Assembly: GCA_044224515.1 (NCBI GenBank)
Contig: JBGAKH010000006.1
Location: forward strand, 1-64,000
Source of the DNA: JBBATK01 sp044224515
GTDB lineage: Bacteria > Bacteroidota > Ignavibacteria > Kapaibacteriales > NICIL-2
DNA length: 64,000 bases
Direction of reading: 5' to 3'
The notes under the pieces were generated by a model. It saw only the letters and a list, made by a program, of their open reading frames with translations. It was not told the origin of the DNA and searched no databases. Every line of letters begins with the position of its first letter. Position 1 is the first letter of the stretch. This document shows positions 25,226 through 34,029 of the stretch, in pieces. Position numbers and translations under genes: made by a program.

Positions 25226-25640
25226 GTTCTGTAAGAGAAAGCTGCATTGCCGCCATCAGGATGCTACTGTCAAGCTTGGCAAAATCCGCGTTGATAATGC
25301 TCTTGCGAATATTTGCAAACAAACTACAGGTGCTTTGCGCACCGACAACCAAGCTCGATAACTTGTCGCCCGCATGGGCAACAAACAACACCTCATCCGG
25401 TTCGACGAGAACAAAGGCGTTGCAGTCGTGTATCTCGAAATAGCCATGCTGAGTTTGAGCCGTGATCAACGAACCACGTTCATGCTCATCAAGACCGACA
25501 TCGTTATGGATACTCAATGCTATCGGCGAGGCGCCATCCTTGCCAATTCTAAGCAACCACGAACCGGATTGCTCTGCAATTGTTGCATTCAATGTGCGAG
25601 CAATGCTTGCTATGTCGGTGTCGGAAAAGATGAATGCCAT
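25212..25640 (-). CDS. Hypothetical protein upstream of ybeY
   Basis: 142 residues that I do not recognise. It has no signal peptide or membrane segment and looks like a small alpha/beta cytosolic protein: beta strands around SWLLRIG, ALSIHNDVG, FEIHDCNAFVLVE and EVLFVAHAG, then C-terminal helices. A 14-bp overlap with ybeY strongly suggests co-translation and a possible role linked to ribosome maturation, but that is guilt by association only. Confidence 0.6.
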   Translation of the reverse strand: MAFIFSDTDIASIARTLNATIAEQSGSWLLRIGKDGASPIALSIHNDVGLDEHERGSLITAQTQHGYFEIHDCNAFVLVEPDEVLFVAHAGDKLSSLVVGAQSTCSLFANIRKSIINADFAKLDSSILMAAMQLSLTEHVVV

Positions 25641-25706
25641 AGTCGTTCGAGTTCAACGGACCTACAATTCAGCAAAGTTACGAAAGAGCGATGCACTCCA
25701 GGTTGA

Positions 25707-26123
25707 TTATTCGCCAATGATCTTGACGAGGACACGTTTGGGTCGTAAACCGTCAAATTCTCCGTAAAAAATCTGTTCCCAAGGTCCGAAATCCAATCGT
25801 CCGCGGGTCACCGCGACGACTACCTCGCGTCCCATGATTTGTCGTTTCAAATGTGCATCGGCGTTGTCTTCGAATCCGTTGTGACGATAGCGAGAGTGTG
25901 GCTTCTCGGGAGCTAAGCCTTCCAGCCACTCTTCAAAGTCTTTGTGCAATCCGGGCTCATCGTCATTGATAAATACTGATGCGCTGATATGCATGGCGTT
26001 GCAAAGCACCAACCCTTCTTGTATACCGCTCTCTTGAAGAGCCAGCTCAACTTGCTCGCTGATGTTGACAAAGGCACGACGCGCCGAGGTATGGAACAAC
26101 AGCTCTTTGCGATAGCTTTTCAT
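25707..26123 (-). CDS. YjbQ/UPF0047 family protein
   Basis: 138 residues, full length for the family. The conserved features are present: the AMHISASVFINDDEPG segment (HTTAA-type in most members), D-F-E-E-W-L, Y-R-H, N-A-D-A-H-L-K-R, and the C-terminal GRLDFGPWEQIFYGEFDG followed by R-x-R/K-V-x-V. Members form a trimeric barrel; some are reported to have weak thiamine phosphate synthase activity, but the physiological role is unclear. The first conserved motif reads HISAS rather than HTTAA, a mild deviation. It lies 66 bp upstream of the hypothetical gene and may be the first gene of that operon. Confidence 0.88.
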   Translation of the reverse strand: MKSYRKELLFHTSARRAFVNISEQVELALQESGIQEGLVLCNAMHISASVFINDDEPGLHKDFEEWLEGLAPEKPHSRYRHNGFEDNADAHLKRQIMGREVVVAVTRGRLDFGPWEQIFYGEFDGLRPKRVLVKIIGE

Positions 26124-26383
26124 ATATGGTCCCTTGCGTGGTACGCTTGAGTAAAAGTTTGGGTTTGTCTACTACGACTTTCGATTCCAATGGATCTGCT
26201 TTGTACACTATACCCGACCTGGTTCAGGCAGTACGATAGATGCAAAGACTTCGAAAGGGGAGGCAAAGCAAGAGTGCTCCTTTGCATCTGTGAATATGAG
26301 GCTTGCTGTAGAAGTTCATGAATGTGGGAACTAGGTTTTGTTCACGCTGGACCACAGCGTAACCCGGTGACGGTGTACTATGC

Positions 26384-26410
26384 TACGAGCTCGCCGAAGG
26401 CGAGCTCGTA
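26384..26410. other. Perfect 12-bp hairpin downstream of topA
   Basis: TACGAGCTCGCC (26384-26395) pairs exactly with GGCGAGCTCGTA (26399-26410) around a 3-nt loop. It lies 36 bp after the topA stop on the minus strand, without a T tract. The rest of the 322-bp gap (26124-26445) shows no gene. Confidence 0.6.
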
Positions 26411-26445
26411 TAAAAGTTACCAAACCTGATTCGAGACGGCGAAGA

Positions 26446-28905
26446 TTATTCCGCGTTTGAGTCGGTGGTTCCTCCGGAACTCTTTACTGCTTTCTTGACA
26501 GCTTTCTTGACTGCTTTCTTTGCACTTGCTTTCTTAACGGCAGTTTTCTTAGCTACGGTTTTCTTTGCTGCCTTTTTCGCTGTTGCCTTCTTCGCGGCTT
26601 TTTTTACAGGCGTTGAATCTTTCTTTGCGGAAGAAGGATCTTGAGATGCAATCTGTAAGCAATCTTCGAGACTCAAGGCAGTCGGGTCCGTACCTTTTGG
26701 CAGACGATAATTGTTTTTACCAATGGCAAGGAAGGGTCCCCAACGACCTTTCAGAATCTTAACCTCATCGTTGTCGGCAAATGTTTTGATCGTTCTCGCA
26801 GCGTCTTTCTCACGCTTAATATGGACAAGTTCGATAGCGCGTGCTTGATCGATACTGTAGGGATCATCTTCTTTTGCCAAGGAGGCGAAGAGTGAGCCTA
26901 GCTGCACGTAAGGTCCAAATCGACCAATCGCGACTTTAAGCGGAAGACCTTCATATTCACCCACGATACGAGGCATTTTAAAACAATCCAATGCTTCGTT
27001 CAGAGAGATTGTCTCGAGCGACAGTCCCGCCCGAATGTTTGCGTACTTCTTGTCTTCATCGGTGTTCTCGCCGATTTGCACATAGGCACCGTAACGACCC
27101 ATGCGCGCCCAAATATTGCGTCCACTTTGCGGATCCACACCCAGCAGGCGTTCGCCGGTTTGACGATTGGCACCTTCCATGGTTTTTGTTACCACCTCAT
27201 GGAATGGTGCGTAGAAATCCGCGAGCATACGATTCCACTGCATCTCACCGCGTGCGATCTCGTCGAACTTCTCTTCAACATTTGCGGTAAACTTGTAGTC
27301 CATGATTTGATCAAAGTGCTGCATAAGAAAGTCAGTCACGATGACACCGATATCGGTAGGAAAGAGCTTTGCTTTTTCGGAGGCATAGGTTTCGTTTTTG
27401 ACTTCGCGACTGAGTGCATTGGAGACCAGACTTAGAATGATCATTTCGCGAATCTTGCCTTCACGATCTTCTTTGACAACGTATCCACGTCGTTGAATAG
27501 TTGAGATGGTGGGAGCATAGGTTGAGGGACGCCCGATACCAAGCTCTTCTAAGCGCTTCACAAGCGTCGCCTCGGTGTAGCGAGCCGGTGGACGTGTGAA
27601 TTTCTGCGTTGCAGTCATGACCTTCAAAGGCAGTTGTTGACCAATGCTTAATGGTGGAAGCATCTTTGAATCTTCCGATTCAGCATCGTCGTCCGTCGAC
27701 TCCATGTAGACTTTTAAAAAACCATCGAATTTGAGAACCTCACCGCTCGCGTTCAGCTTTTCAGGAGTCGTGGATATGTCGATAGTTACCGTGGTTTTTT
27801 CAAGCTGTGCTTCACTCATTTGTGAGGCAATGGCACGCTTCCAGATCAAGTCATACAGACGACGTTGACCGCTGTCCCCGTCAATCTCCGTTAAGCTGAA
27901 GTCGGTAGGACGTATAGCTTCGTGCGCCTCTTGTGCATTGAAGGACTTTGTCGTGAACTGTCGCGTTGTTGAATACTGTGAACCAAACATGCTCTCAATG
28001 TTCCGCTTGGCGCCATCAAGTGCTTCGGCACTTAAGTTGACCGAGTCGGTACGCATGTAGGTAATGTATCCTGCTTCATAGAGCTTTTGAGCCACCGTCA
28101 TCGTCTGAACAATCGAGAAGCCTAGCTTGCGCGATGCTTCCTGCTGTAACGTACTTGTCGTGAAGGGGGCACTTGGCGATTTCTTGGCAGGCTTGGTCTC
28201 GATGCTCGCAATACTGAAATCGGCATTGACACAGCGTTCTAAGAACGCCTGTGCGTTGGCTTCAGTATCAATGCGCTTGGGAAGCTCAGATTGAAGCGTT
28301 TTGCCACTGCCGGCATCAAAGTCTGCAGCAACTTTGTAGTTGGACTGCGAGTCAAATGCTCGTATTTCCTTTTCTCTCTCGACAATCAGACGTACTGCAA
28401 CCGATTGTACACGACCTGCAGAGAGCGAGGGCTTGATCTTACGCCAAAGAATAGGGGAGACTTCGTATCCCACGAGGCGGTCCAATACTCTTCGAGCTTG
28501 CTGTGCATCAACGAGGTGCTCATCGATAGTACGCGGATTCTGAATTGCTTTGAGAATCGCTGTTTTTGTGATCTCATTAAAAACGATGCGTTTCGTGTTC
28601 TCTCTATTGAGCTTCAATGCCTCAAAAAGGTGCCAGGAAATCGCTTCACCTTCACGGTCTTCGTCGCTTGCCAACCAGACCATTTCGGCATCTTTTGCAA
28701 GTTTTCGTAAGTCGTTGACGATTCGCTCTTTTTCGGAAGAAACTTCGTAATGAGGAAGGAATCCGTTTTCAATGTCAATGGCACCGTCGCCTTTGATTAA
28801 GTCACGAATATGGCCCTGACACGAACGGACGATGAAATCCTTGCCTAGGTACTTTTCTATGGTCTTCGCTTTTGCCGGAGACTCAACTATAACCAAGTTT
28901 TTCAA
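26446..28905 (-). CDS. topA: DNA topoisomerase I with lysine-rich tail
   Basis: 819 residues of type IA topoisomerase, which relaxes negative supercoils. The N-terminal Toprim domain opens with NLVIVESPAKAKTIEKYLG and has the acidic SDEDREGEAISWH motif. The catalytic tyrosine is Tyr283 in YITYMRTDS. After the core, instead of Cys4 zinc fingers, there are three cysteine-free repeats (about 610-770) with G-R-x-G-x-Y/F-x-x-x-G (GRYGAYVQIG, GRFGPYVQLG, GRWGPFLAIG). The last 50 residues are an Ala/Lys-rich histone-H1-like tail of KKA-type repeats, expected to bind DNA non-specifically. Such tails occur in several bacterial TopA lineages. Confidence 0.96.
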   Translation of the reverse strand: MKNLVIVESPAKAKTIEKYLGKDFIVRSCQGHIRDLIKGDGAIDIENGFLPHYEVSSEKERIVNDLRKLAKDAEMVWLASDEDREGEAISWHLFEALKLNRENTKRIVFNEITKTAILKAIQNPRTIDEHLVDAQQARRVLDRLVGYEVSPILWRKIKPSLSAGRVQSVAVRLIVEREKEIRAFDSQSNYKVAADFDAGSGKTLQSELPKRIDTEANAQAFLERCVNADFSIASIETKPAKKSPSAPFTTSTLQQEASRKLGFSIVQTMTVAQKLYEAGYITYMRTDSVNLSAEALDGAKRNIESMFGSQYSTTRQFTTKSFNAQEAHEAIRPTDFSLTEIDGDSGQRRLYDLIWKRAIASQMSEAQLEKTTVTIDISTTPEKLNASGEVLKFDGFLKVYMESTDDDAESEDSKMLPPLSIGQQLPLKVMTATQKFTRPPARYTEATLVKRLEELGIGRPSTYAPTISTIQRRGYVVKEDREGKIREMIILSLVSNALSREVKNETYASEKAKLFPTDIGVIVTDFLMQHFDQIMDYKFTANVEEKFDEIARGEMQWNRMLADFYAPFHEVVTKTMEGANRQTGERLLGVDPQSGRNIWARMGRYGAYVQIGENTDEDKKYANIRAGLSLETISLNEALDCFKMPRIVGEYEGLPLKVAIGRFGPYVQLGSLFASLAKEDDPYSIDQARAIELVHIKREKDAARTIKTFADNDEVKILKGRWGPFLAIGKNNYRLPKGTDPTALSLEDCLQIASQDPSSAKKDSTPVKKAAKKATAKKAAKKTVAKKTAVKKASAKKAVKKAVKKAVKSSGGTTDSNAE

Positions 28906-29015
28906 TAGCTTACCTTAATGTATATCGTAGTGTACGTCCGGTTCGGTGTGTAGACCACCTCTATTCGGAGTTGTTAACCGGAGCTGTATGCCTACAGCTC
29001 AATCCTTGTGCCATC

Positions 29016-29531
29016 TCACTGCATATCTGCCAGGAGCGGGTTGGCCTTGCGTTGTGCGTTATGTGCGCATTCAGCAGGGTTCGCGCATCGTGCAAAAATC
29101 TGTAGAGAATGCTCCTCAGAGCGAAAACCAAAGCTTTTTGCAATTTTTTGCTGCATTTCCTCAATCTCAACGGCATTGAACTCGGTGATATGTCCGCAGT
29201 CACGACAAATCAAATGATCGTGGTGCGGCATGCGGCTCGCAAGTTCATAAGTCGCGGAGTCACCTTGAAAACGGTGCTTGACGAGGATTGTGCAACGAGT
29301 TAAGAGATCTAGGGTGGAATAAATAGTTGCCCTAGAGACTTTGTCACCCAGATTGTTCATGTGCATGTACAACTCATCGGCGCTGAAATGACGGTCCAAA
29401 ACCGCAATGCGTTCCAGAACACGATAACGTTCCTGGGTGTTCCGATACATTTTCACCTTCAAAAAGTCCGTAAACTGCTGTTTCAGCAATTCTAGGTCAA
29501 TTTTGGAGGATTGAGGTTCTTTGAGCTTCAT
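29016..29531 (-). CDS. Fur-family metal-responsive transcription regulator
   Basis: 171 residues from the ATG at 29531; an upstream start at 29573 would add 14 unlikely residues. A winged-helix DNA-binding domain (about 25-85, with VSRATIYSTLDLL as recognition helix) precedes the dimer and metal-binding region: HHDHLICRDCGHITEF gives His103-His106, Cys109 and Cys112, and a second CxxxxxC pair is Cys149/Cys155. These features mark the Fur superfamily (Fur, Zur, PerR); which metal or peroxide it senses cannot be settled. It is divergent from yqeY, which it may or may not control. Confidence 0.92.
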   Translation of the reverse strand: MKLKEPQSSKIDLELLKQQFTDFLKVKMYRNTQERYRVLERIAVLDRHFSADELYMHMNNLGDKVSRATIYSTLDLLTRCTILVKHRFQGDSATYELASRMPHHDHLICRDCGHITEFNAVEIEEMQQKIAKSFGFRSEEHSLQIFARCANPAECAHNAQRKANPLLADMQ

Positions 29532-29686
29532 ATGACGGATGAATGTGCAGACACATTTCGTGCGAATATACAACGAGGCGCATCACTAGCGGGGGCAGAG
29601 CAAATAATCACTACGGACGAAACTGGACATCTATTCGGTTCGGAAGAGCTTTTTATGGACGTGGTGGCAGTCTGTGGCACAGACCC

Positions 29687-29694
29687 TAAATTTG
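29687..29694 (+). promoter_or_regulatory. Candidate Bacteroidota-type -7 element for yqeY
   Basis: TAAATTTG matches TAnnTTTG and would place transcription start near 29701, about 20 bp before the ATG at 29722. It lies inside a longer open frame from a GTG at 29674, which argues against that GTG as the true start. No good TTG -33 box precedes it. Confidence 0.45.
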
Positions 29695-29721
29695 CACGCT
29701 ATTCACCTTTACGACGACCAC

Positions 29722-30168
29722 ATGGACCACACTCAACAGATAAACGACCAGATAAAGGCGGCAATGCTCGGCGGAGACAAGCTCCGTCTGGAGACATTGC
29801 GTTCCCTTCGCGCAGGAATCATTGAATTCGAAAAGAGTGGTAGCGGTAAAGCGCTGGATGCTGAGAACTTTATGAAGATTGTTTCTTCAAACGTAAAGAA
29901 ACGCAAAGACGCTATCGAGCAATTCAAGCAAGCCGGTCGAACTGAGCTCATGAACAAAGAGCAGGCGGAACTCGATATTCTCATGGAGTTTATGCCTCAA
30001 CAACTCAGTGAAGAAGAGGTGCGAGCAACCGTTCAGCGAATTGCCGCTGACATTGGTGCTGCGGGCACGTTAGACTTCAAGACCTTGATGCCGGCTGTTA
30101 TGAAAGAGCTCAAGGGTAAAGCCGATGGAGCGCTGATCCAGGCTGCAGTGAAGGCGCAAGTAGCGTAA
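29722..30168 (+). CDS. yqeY: GatB/YqeY domain-containing protein
   Basis: 148 residues from the ATG at 29722, the usual family length. The signature L-R-L-E-T-L-R-S-L-R-A-G-I near the N-terminus, the VKKRKDAIEQFKQAGR helix, E-x-x-I-L-x-x-F-M-P-Q-Q-L, and the C-terminal ALIQAAVKAQV are all present. The fold is that of the tRNA-binding tail domain of GatB. The stand-alone protein's role is not well established; a link to tRNA or amidotransferase function is proposed from homology. A longer GTG-started form (from 29674) is possible but less likely. Confidence 0.9.
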   Translation: MDHTQQINDQIKAAMLGGDKLRLETLRSLRAGIIEFEKSGSGKALDAENFMKIVSSNVKKRKDAIEQFKQAGRTELMNKEQAELDILMEFMPQQLSEEEVRATVQRIAADIGAAGTLDFKTLMPAVMKELKGKADGALIQAAVKAQVA

Positions 30169-30396
30169 ACTCTTGTAGCTGCACTTGAACGTGCTGTACA
30201 TGAGCGAGAAGAATGACATGGACTCTAGAATTCAAGAGTGCAGGCAAGGTGACGCTTACACCTGAAAATCTTCATCTTTAAGCAAATTGTATCGCACCAA
30301 ATTCGTCTAAGTTCATAGGGTTCTCATAACGAAGCCGAAGTCTCCCGGTTGCGGCAGACTCACGCGAAGTTTTTTTTGTCACCACTGTTGTTGCCG

Positions 30397-31233
30397 ATGG
30401 AATACGGTTTGTCGCTGTTTCACAGCGCTTTGAAAGCTATAGCCGGAAATACGTCGTTCATGTTTTGGAATAGCTTTCTAGCCTTGGTTCCACTGACGCT
30501 TGCGTTGCTGTTGTACACTCGCTACTATCGTGCTGCAGCTGCAAGCGCAGCACTTTGTATTGTCCTCTTCATTGTCAAATGGCAAGCAGCGAGTAGTCAC
30601 TTAGTCATACTCTACCAAGCCATGCCGACAATGCATGTTGTAGTCTTGGGTCTATGTATGACCCTATTGGCGATTCTGGCTCTGCTCCCTCGTTATCGGC
30701 AGGATACCGTATTGGCAGTGGGCACTGCGTCCTTTCTCCTGTTCTTGCCAAACGCACCGTATGTGTTGACTGACCTGGTGCATCTCGCTGAAGCTATTCG
30801 CGCAATACCACACACTGTAGCATTGCTGATCGTTGCGCTACCCTTGTACATCGTGTTTATGGTCGTGGGCTTCAGTTCGTACGTGATATCGTTGAGTGTA
30901 TTTAGCGCTCACGTCGAGTCTTCATTTCCGCGCGTGCCACGCAGATCCATTGAGATTGCTATTCACGCTCTGAGCGCATTTGGGGTGTACTTGGGACGCT
31001 TTGTGCGACTCAATTCGTGGGATGTGGCAACGCAGCCAATGTCTGTCGTAAAAAACAGTGTTGGAGTTGTGCAGTCGGCAGAGGCTGTGATTCTCATCGC
31101 CCTGAGTTTTGTAGCCACCTGGCTACTTTTCGAGGCTTGGCGCGTTGTCCTACGAGCCTTTTTCCGGTACGTACAACGACGGTTTCTTGTGGTTTCAATG
31201 TTTTTCCGCACCTATCAAAAGAGTGAGTTATGA
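30397..31233 (+). CDS. DUF1361 membrane protein
   Basis: About 278 residues from ATG 30397; a TTG at 30349 would add 16 residues. Seven or so hydrophobic segments and two DUF1361 signatures: LFLPNAPYVLTDLVHL in the middle and YLGRFVRLNSWD near the C-terminus. The family is an integral membrane protein group of unknown function. Its stop overlaps the mutS2 ATG (ATGA), so the two are probably co-translated. No functional link to mutS2 is known to me. Confidence 0.88.
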   Translation: MEYGLSLFHSALKAIAGNTSFMFWNSFLALVPLTLALLLYTRYYRAAAASAALCIVLFIVKWQAASSHLVILYQAMPTMHVVVLGLCMTLLAILALLPRYRQDTVLAVGTASFLLFLPNAPYVLTDLVHLAEAIRAIPHTVALLIVALPLYIVFMVVGFSSYVISLSVFSAHVESSFPRVPRRSIEIAIHALSAFGVYLGRFVRLNSWDVATQPMSVVKNSVGVVQSAEAVILIALSFVATWLLFEAWRVVLRAFFRYVQRRFLVVSMFFRTYQKSEL

Positions 31234-33605
31234 GTTTGGCGCAGAGCCGCTATGGTGATATCGAGTTTGAAGAATTGCAACGTCTCTCTTTAGAGGAGAT
31301 TGAATTCCCGCGCGTTCTTGAATTAGTCGCCGCTCACGCGATGTCCGAACGTGGTCGTGAACGAATTCTGGCTTTGTCACCAATGATGGACGGTGAGGAG
31401 CTTGGTCTGGAACACGCTCGCGTGGATGAGATGTTGAGTTTGGTGCAGCACGTTGACGAAGTGCCACTTGAACGAGTCGAAGACATCAGTCCGCTTCTGC
31501 AGAAGTCACGGGTGAACGGTGCATACCTGCTGGCCCCTCAGCTGCTGGATGTTTGTGATGTCGTACAAAGTGCACGACGTATTCGTACCTATCTATCAGC
31601 CCGCAGCACTGAGGTTCCGCACCTGCATGCGTTGTGTTCGGGGATCTCTGAGTATCGCATGTTGGAGAAGCACATCAACGACGCGGTAGACCGAGGCGGA
31701 GCAGTTCGAGACAACGCCACGCGCGAATTGCAGAACATCCGACATGAAATTTTTCAGACCTCAGCGCGCTTACGATCGCGTCTCAATAAAATCGTGTCGA
31801 AAATGAGCGATGAAGAGCTCCTTCAAGACGAGTATTTGACGCAAAGAGATGGACGATTCGTAATCCCACTTAAAACCTCAAGCAAGAGAGCCATTCCTGG
31901 TATCATTCACGGAGTTTCGGCTAGCGGTTCCACTGTGTTTATGGAGCCTGCGGAGGTCTTCGAAATGAACAATGAGTTGTCGCTTCTGTTCAATGAGGAG
32001 CAACGCGAGATTGTGCGCATCCTCACGACCTTGACAGCTGAGATAGGCGCAGTAGCCGATGATCTTGAACTCATGGTGTCGGTGCTTGAACATTTGGATT
32101 CCCTCCACGCAAAAGCATCCTATGCGTCATCGGCAGGAGGAATTCGACCACGTATAGTTGAAGAACATGAGTGTGAATTGCACAAAGTCTTTCACCCGAT
32201 CCTTTTGCACTCGAATGGCCGAGAGCGCGTTGTTCCTCTAAGCATACGTTTCGACGAGCGTCAACGTGGACATCTTATCAGCGGACCAAATGCAGGCGGT
32301 AAATCCGTGGCGTTGAAGTCGATTGGACTCAATATCGCAATGGCACTGTCCGGTATCTTTCCGCTTGGCGATTGTTTGTGTAGTCCGCGTCACATCTTGG
32401 TAGCCATTGGCGACCACCAGAGTATCGAGTCCAATCTCTCTACGTTCTCATCGCAGATATTAAGGCTGCGACAAATTCTCTCGCACAGTGCCTATGATTC
32501 GCTCATTCTTGTGGACGAGATTTGTTCCGGTACCGATCCGACGGAAGGAAGTGCCTTGGCAGCAGGCATTCTCGATTCTTTTATTGAGCAGCGTGCTTTC
32601 TTTGTCGTGACGACGCACCAATCTTCTCTCAAAAGCTATGCTCTCAGTCACCAGCACATCGCAAATGCATCACTCGAGTTTGACCTTGACAAGCTGGTGC
32701 CAACCTATGCCTTCCTAAATGGAGTGCCCGGGAATTCCTATGCTTTCGAACTCGCTAACTCCGTGAACTTACCGCACACCGTGCTGGAGCGTGCCAAAAG
32801 TTATCTCGGCGATCGTCACGGCGAGCTTGAACAGAGCATCATTGCATTGCAACGCTACAAACAAGAAGCTGAAGACCTCCGACGAAAGACTTATATCGAG
32901 CTTTCGGAAGCAGAGAAGAAGAGAAAAGAGTACGAGGCAAAGTTTAGTGATTTCAAGGCTAAATATCAGAAACTCATGATTGCTGCTCAACAAGAAGCAT
33001 CGGAAGTTTTGCGCACGGCAAAGTCAACTGTTGAAAAGGCACTGCGAGAGGCGCGCGAGCAACAGCGAAGCCCAAAAGAAATTCACTCGGACCTCGAAAA
33101 ACTCCGCTCGGAGATAGCCCATAATGTCGAACATTTACTGCCTCGCGACCGCAATCAGCACGGGCAGAAGTTTAGCGCCGGTGACCATGTCAGCATGCGA
33201 AACTCTGAGCAGCGAGGAGTTATCCAAGTGATAGAAGATCATAAAGCGGTTGTTGAGTTCAACGGTATCACCTTCCGTGTCGACCTAGACGAACTCAAAC
33301 GCACCGCGGCCCCCGCAGAGAAACAACGAAGAAGTGCATCCGCTGCGCCGCTTAAACTCGATGCTTCCATGACTGCCGATGTGCGCGGTATGCGCGCGGG
33401 TGAAGCAATCATGAATGTTGACACAGCCCTTAACAACGCTCTCTTGGCAAACTTGCCGTACCTTAACATCATTCATGGCAAAGGTACAGGAGCGTTGCGC
33501 CAAGCAATCCATGAGTTTCTAAAAGAGCAACACCACATCAAGAGTTTTCGTCTGGGAGAACTTGGTGAAGGGGATGCCGGGGTCACCATTGTCGAGCTCA
33601 CATAA
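31230..33605 (+). CDS. mutS2: Endonuclease MutS2
   Basis: 791 residues. The order is MutS core/lever (1 to about 310), ABC-type ATPase with Walker A GPNAGGKS (352-359), Walker B LILVDE (to 430) and signature region SCSGTDPTEG-like, a long coiled coil (about 520-630), a small beta domain, then a C-terminal Smr nuclease domain (about 710-791) with DVRGMR and IIHGKGTGALR. MutS2 lacks the mismatch-recognition domain of MutS1; it is linked to suppression of recombination and, in Bacillus, to rescue of collided ribosomes. Walker A has Ala and Ser where Thr is more usual, a conservative change. Confidence 0.96.
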   Translation: MSLAQSRYGDIEFEELQRLSLEEIEFPRVLELVAAHAMSERGRERILALSPMMDGEELGLEHARVDEMLSLVQHVDEVPLERVEDISPLLQKSRVNGAYLLAPQLLDVCDVVQSARRIRTYLSARSTEVPHLHALCSGISEYRMLEKHINDAVDRGGAVRDNATRELQNIRHEIFQTSARLRSRLNKIVSKMSDEELLQDEYLTQRDGRFVIPLKTSSKRAIPGIIHGVSASGSTVFMEPAEVFEMNNELSLLFNEEQREIVRILTTLTAEIGAVADDLELMVSVLEHLDSLHAKASYASSAGGIRPRIVEEHECELHKVFHPILLHSNGRERVVPLSIRFDERQRGHLISGPNAGGKSVALKSIGLNIAMALSGIFPLGDCLCSPRHILVAIGDHQSIESNLSTFSSQILRLRQILSHSAYDSLILVDEICSGTDPTEGSALAAGILDSFIEQRAFFVVTTHQSSLKSYALSHQHIANASLEFDLDKLVPTYAFLNGVPGNSYAFELANSVNLPHTVLERAKSYLGDRHGELEQSIIALQRYKQEAEDLRRKTYIELSEAEKKRKEYEAKFSDFKAKYQKLMIAAQQEASEVLRTAKSTVEKALREAREQQRSPKEIHSDLEKLRSEIAHNVEHLLPRDRNQHGQKFSAGDHVSMRNSEQRGVIQVIEDHKAVVEFNGITFRVDLDELKRTAAPAEKQRRSASAAPLKLDASMTADVRGMRAGEAIMNVDTALNNALLANLPYLNIIHGKGTGALRQAIHEFLKEQHHIKSFRLGELGEGDAGVTIVELT

Positions 33606-34029
33606 AGAGAGTGAACCACGCCTTCTGTAACGAAGTTCATCCGTTATCATCTCCCACATCACTCTCTCGCGCCGGACCGGACCTGATCATCCGCGTCCAT
33701 CCTGTCACATCCCACCGCAAATCTAACGCTTGTTAGAGACGCTCTGACAATTGTGCGGAGTTTCCCGGCTTTCAATAGAGGGCGGACAAATTATTAATGT
33801 TCGGCCAATGACATTGCTATGTCGCAACAAATCAATGTGTTAGACGCCTGGAACAAATTCATTCCATGACAGTATAAGTACCCTGAAACTAGAAAACTTG
33901 AAACGTACTTTGAGTTTCCTTGTTAATTTTGTCTCTATATCCATTTTTCGAAAGTCGGGCGACTGCGAATTAAGGACATGTACGACTGAAGAGAATTATG
34001 TTTTTTTATTCACATATACAGGGTCAAAT
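33606..34029. other. Intergenic region upstream of the OmpA-like gene
   Basis: 424 bp with no convincing gene. TAATTTTG at 33924-33931 fits TAnnTTTG, with a TTG 23 bp further upstream (33898-33900); the spacing is slightly long, but the leader of about 90 nt would suit the ATG at 34030. An imperfect palindrome TGGAA-CAAATTCA-TTCCA lies near 33849-33866. Confidence 0.4.

Noticed and set aside
29674..29721. GTG-started N-terminal extension of yqeY
   Set aside because: It would make the protein longer than the family and would place the TAAATTTG promoter element inside the coding region.
33898..34029. TTG-started extension of the OmpA-like protein
   Set aside because: The signal peptide begins only at ATG 34030; the extension lacks export features and overlaps a possible promoter.
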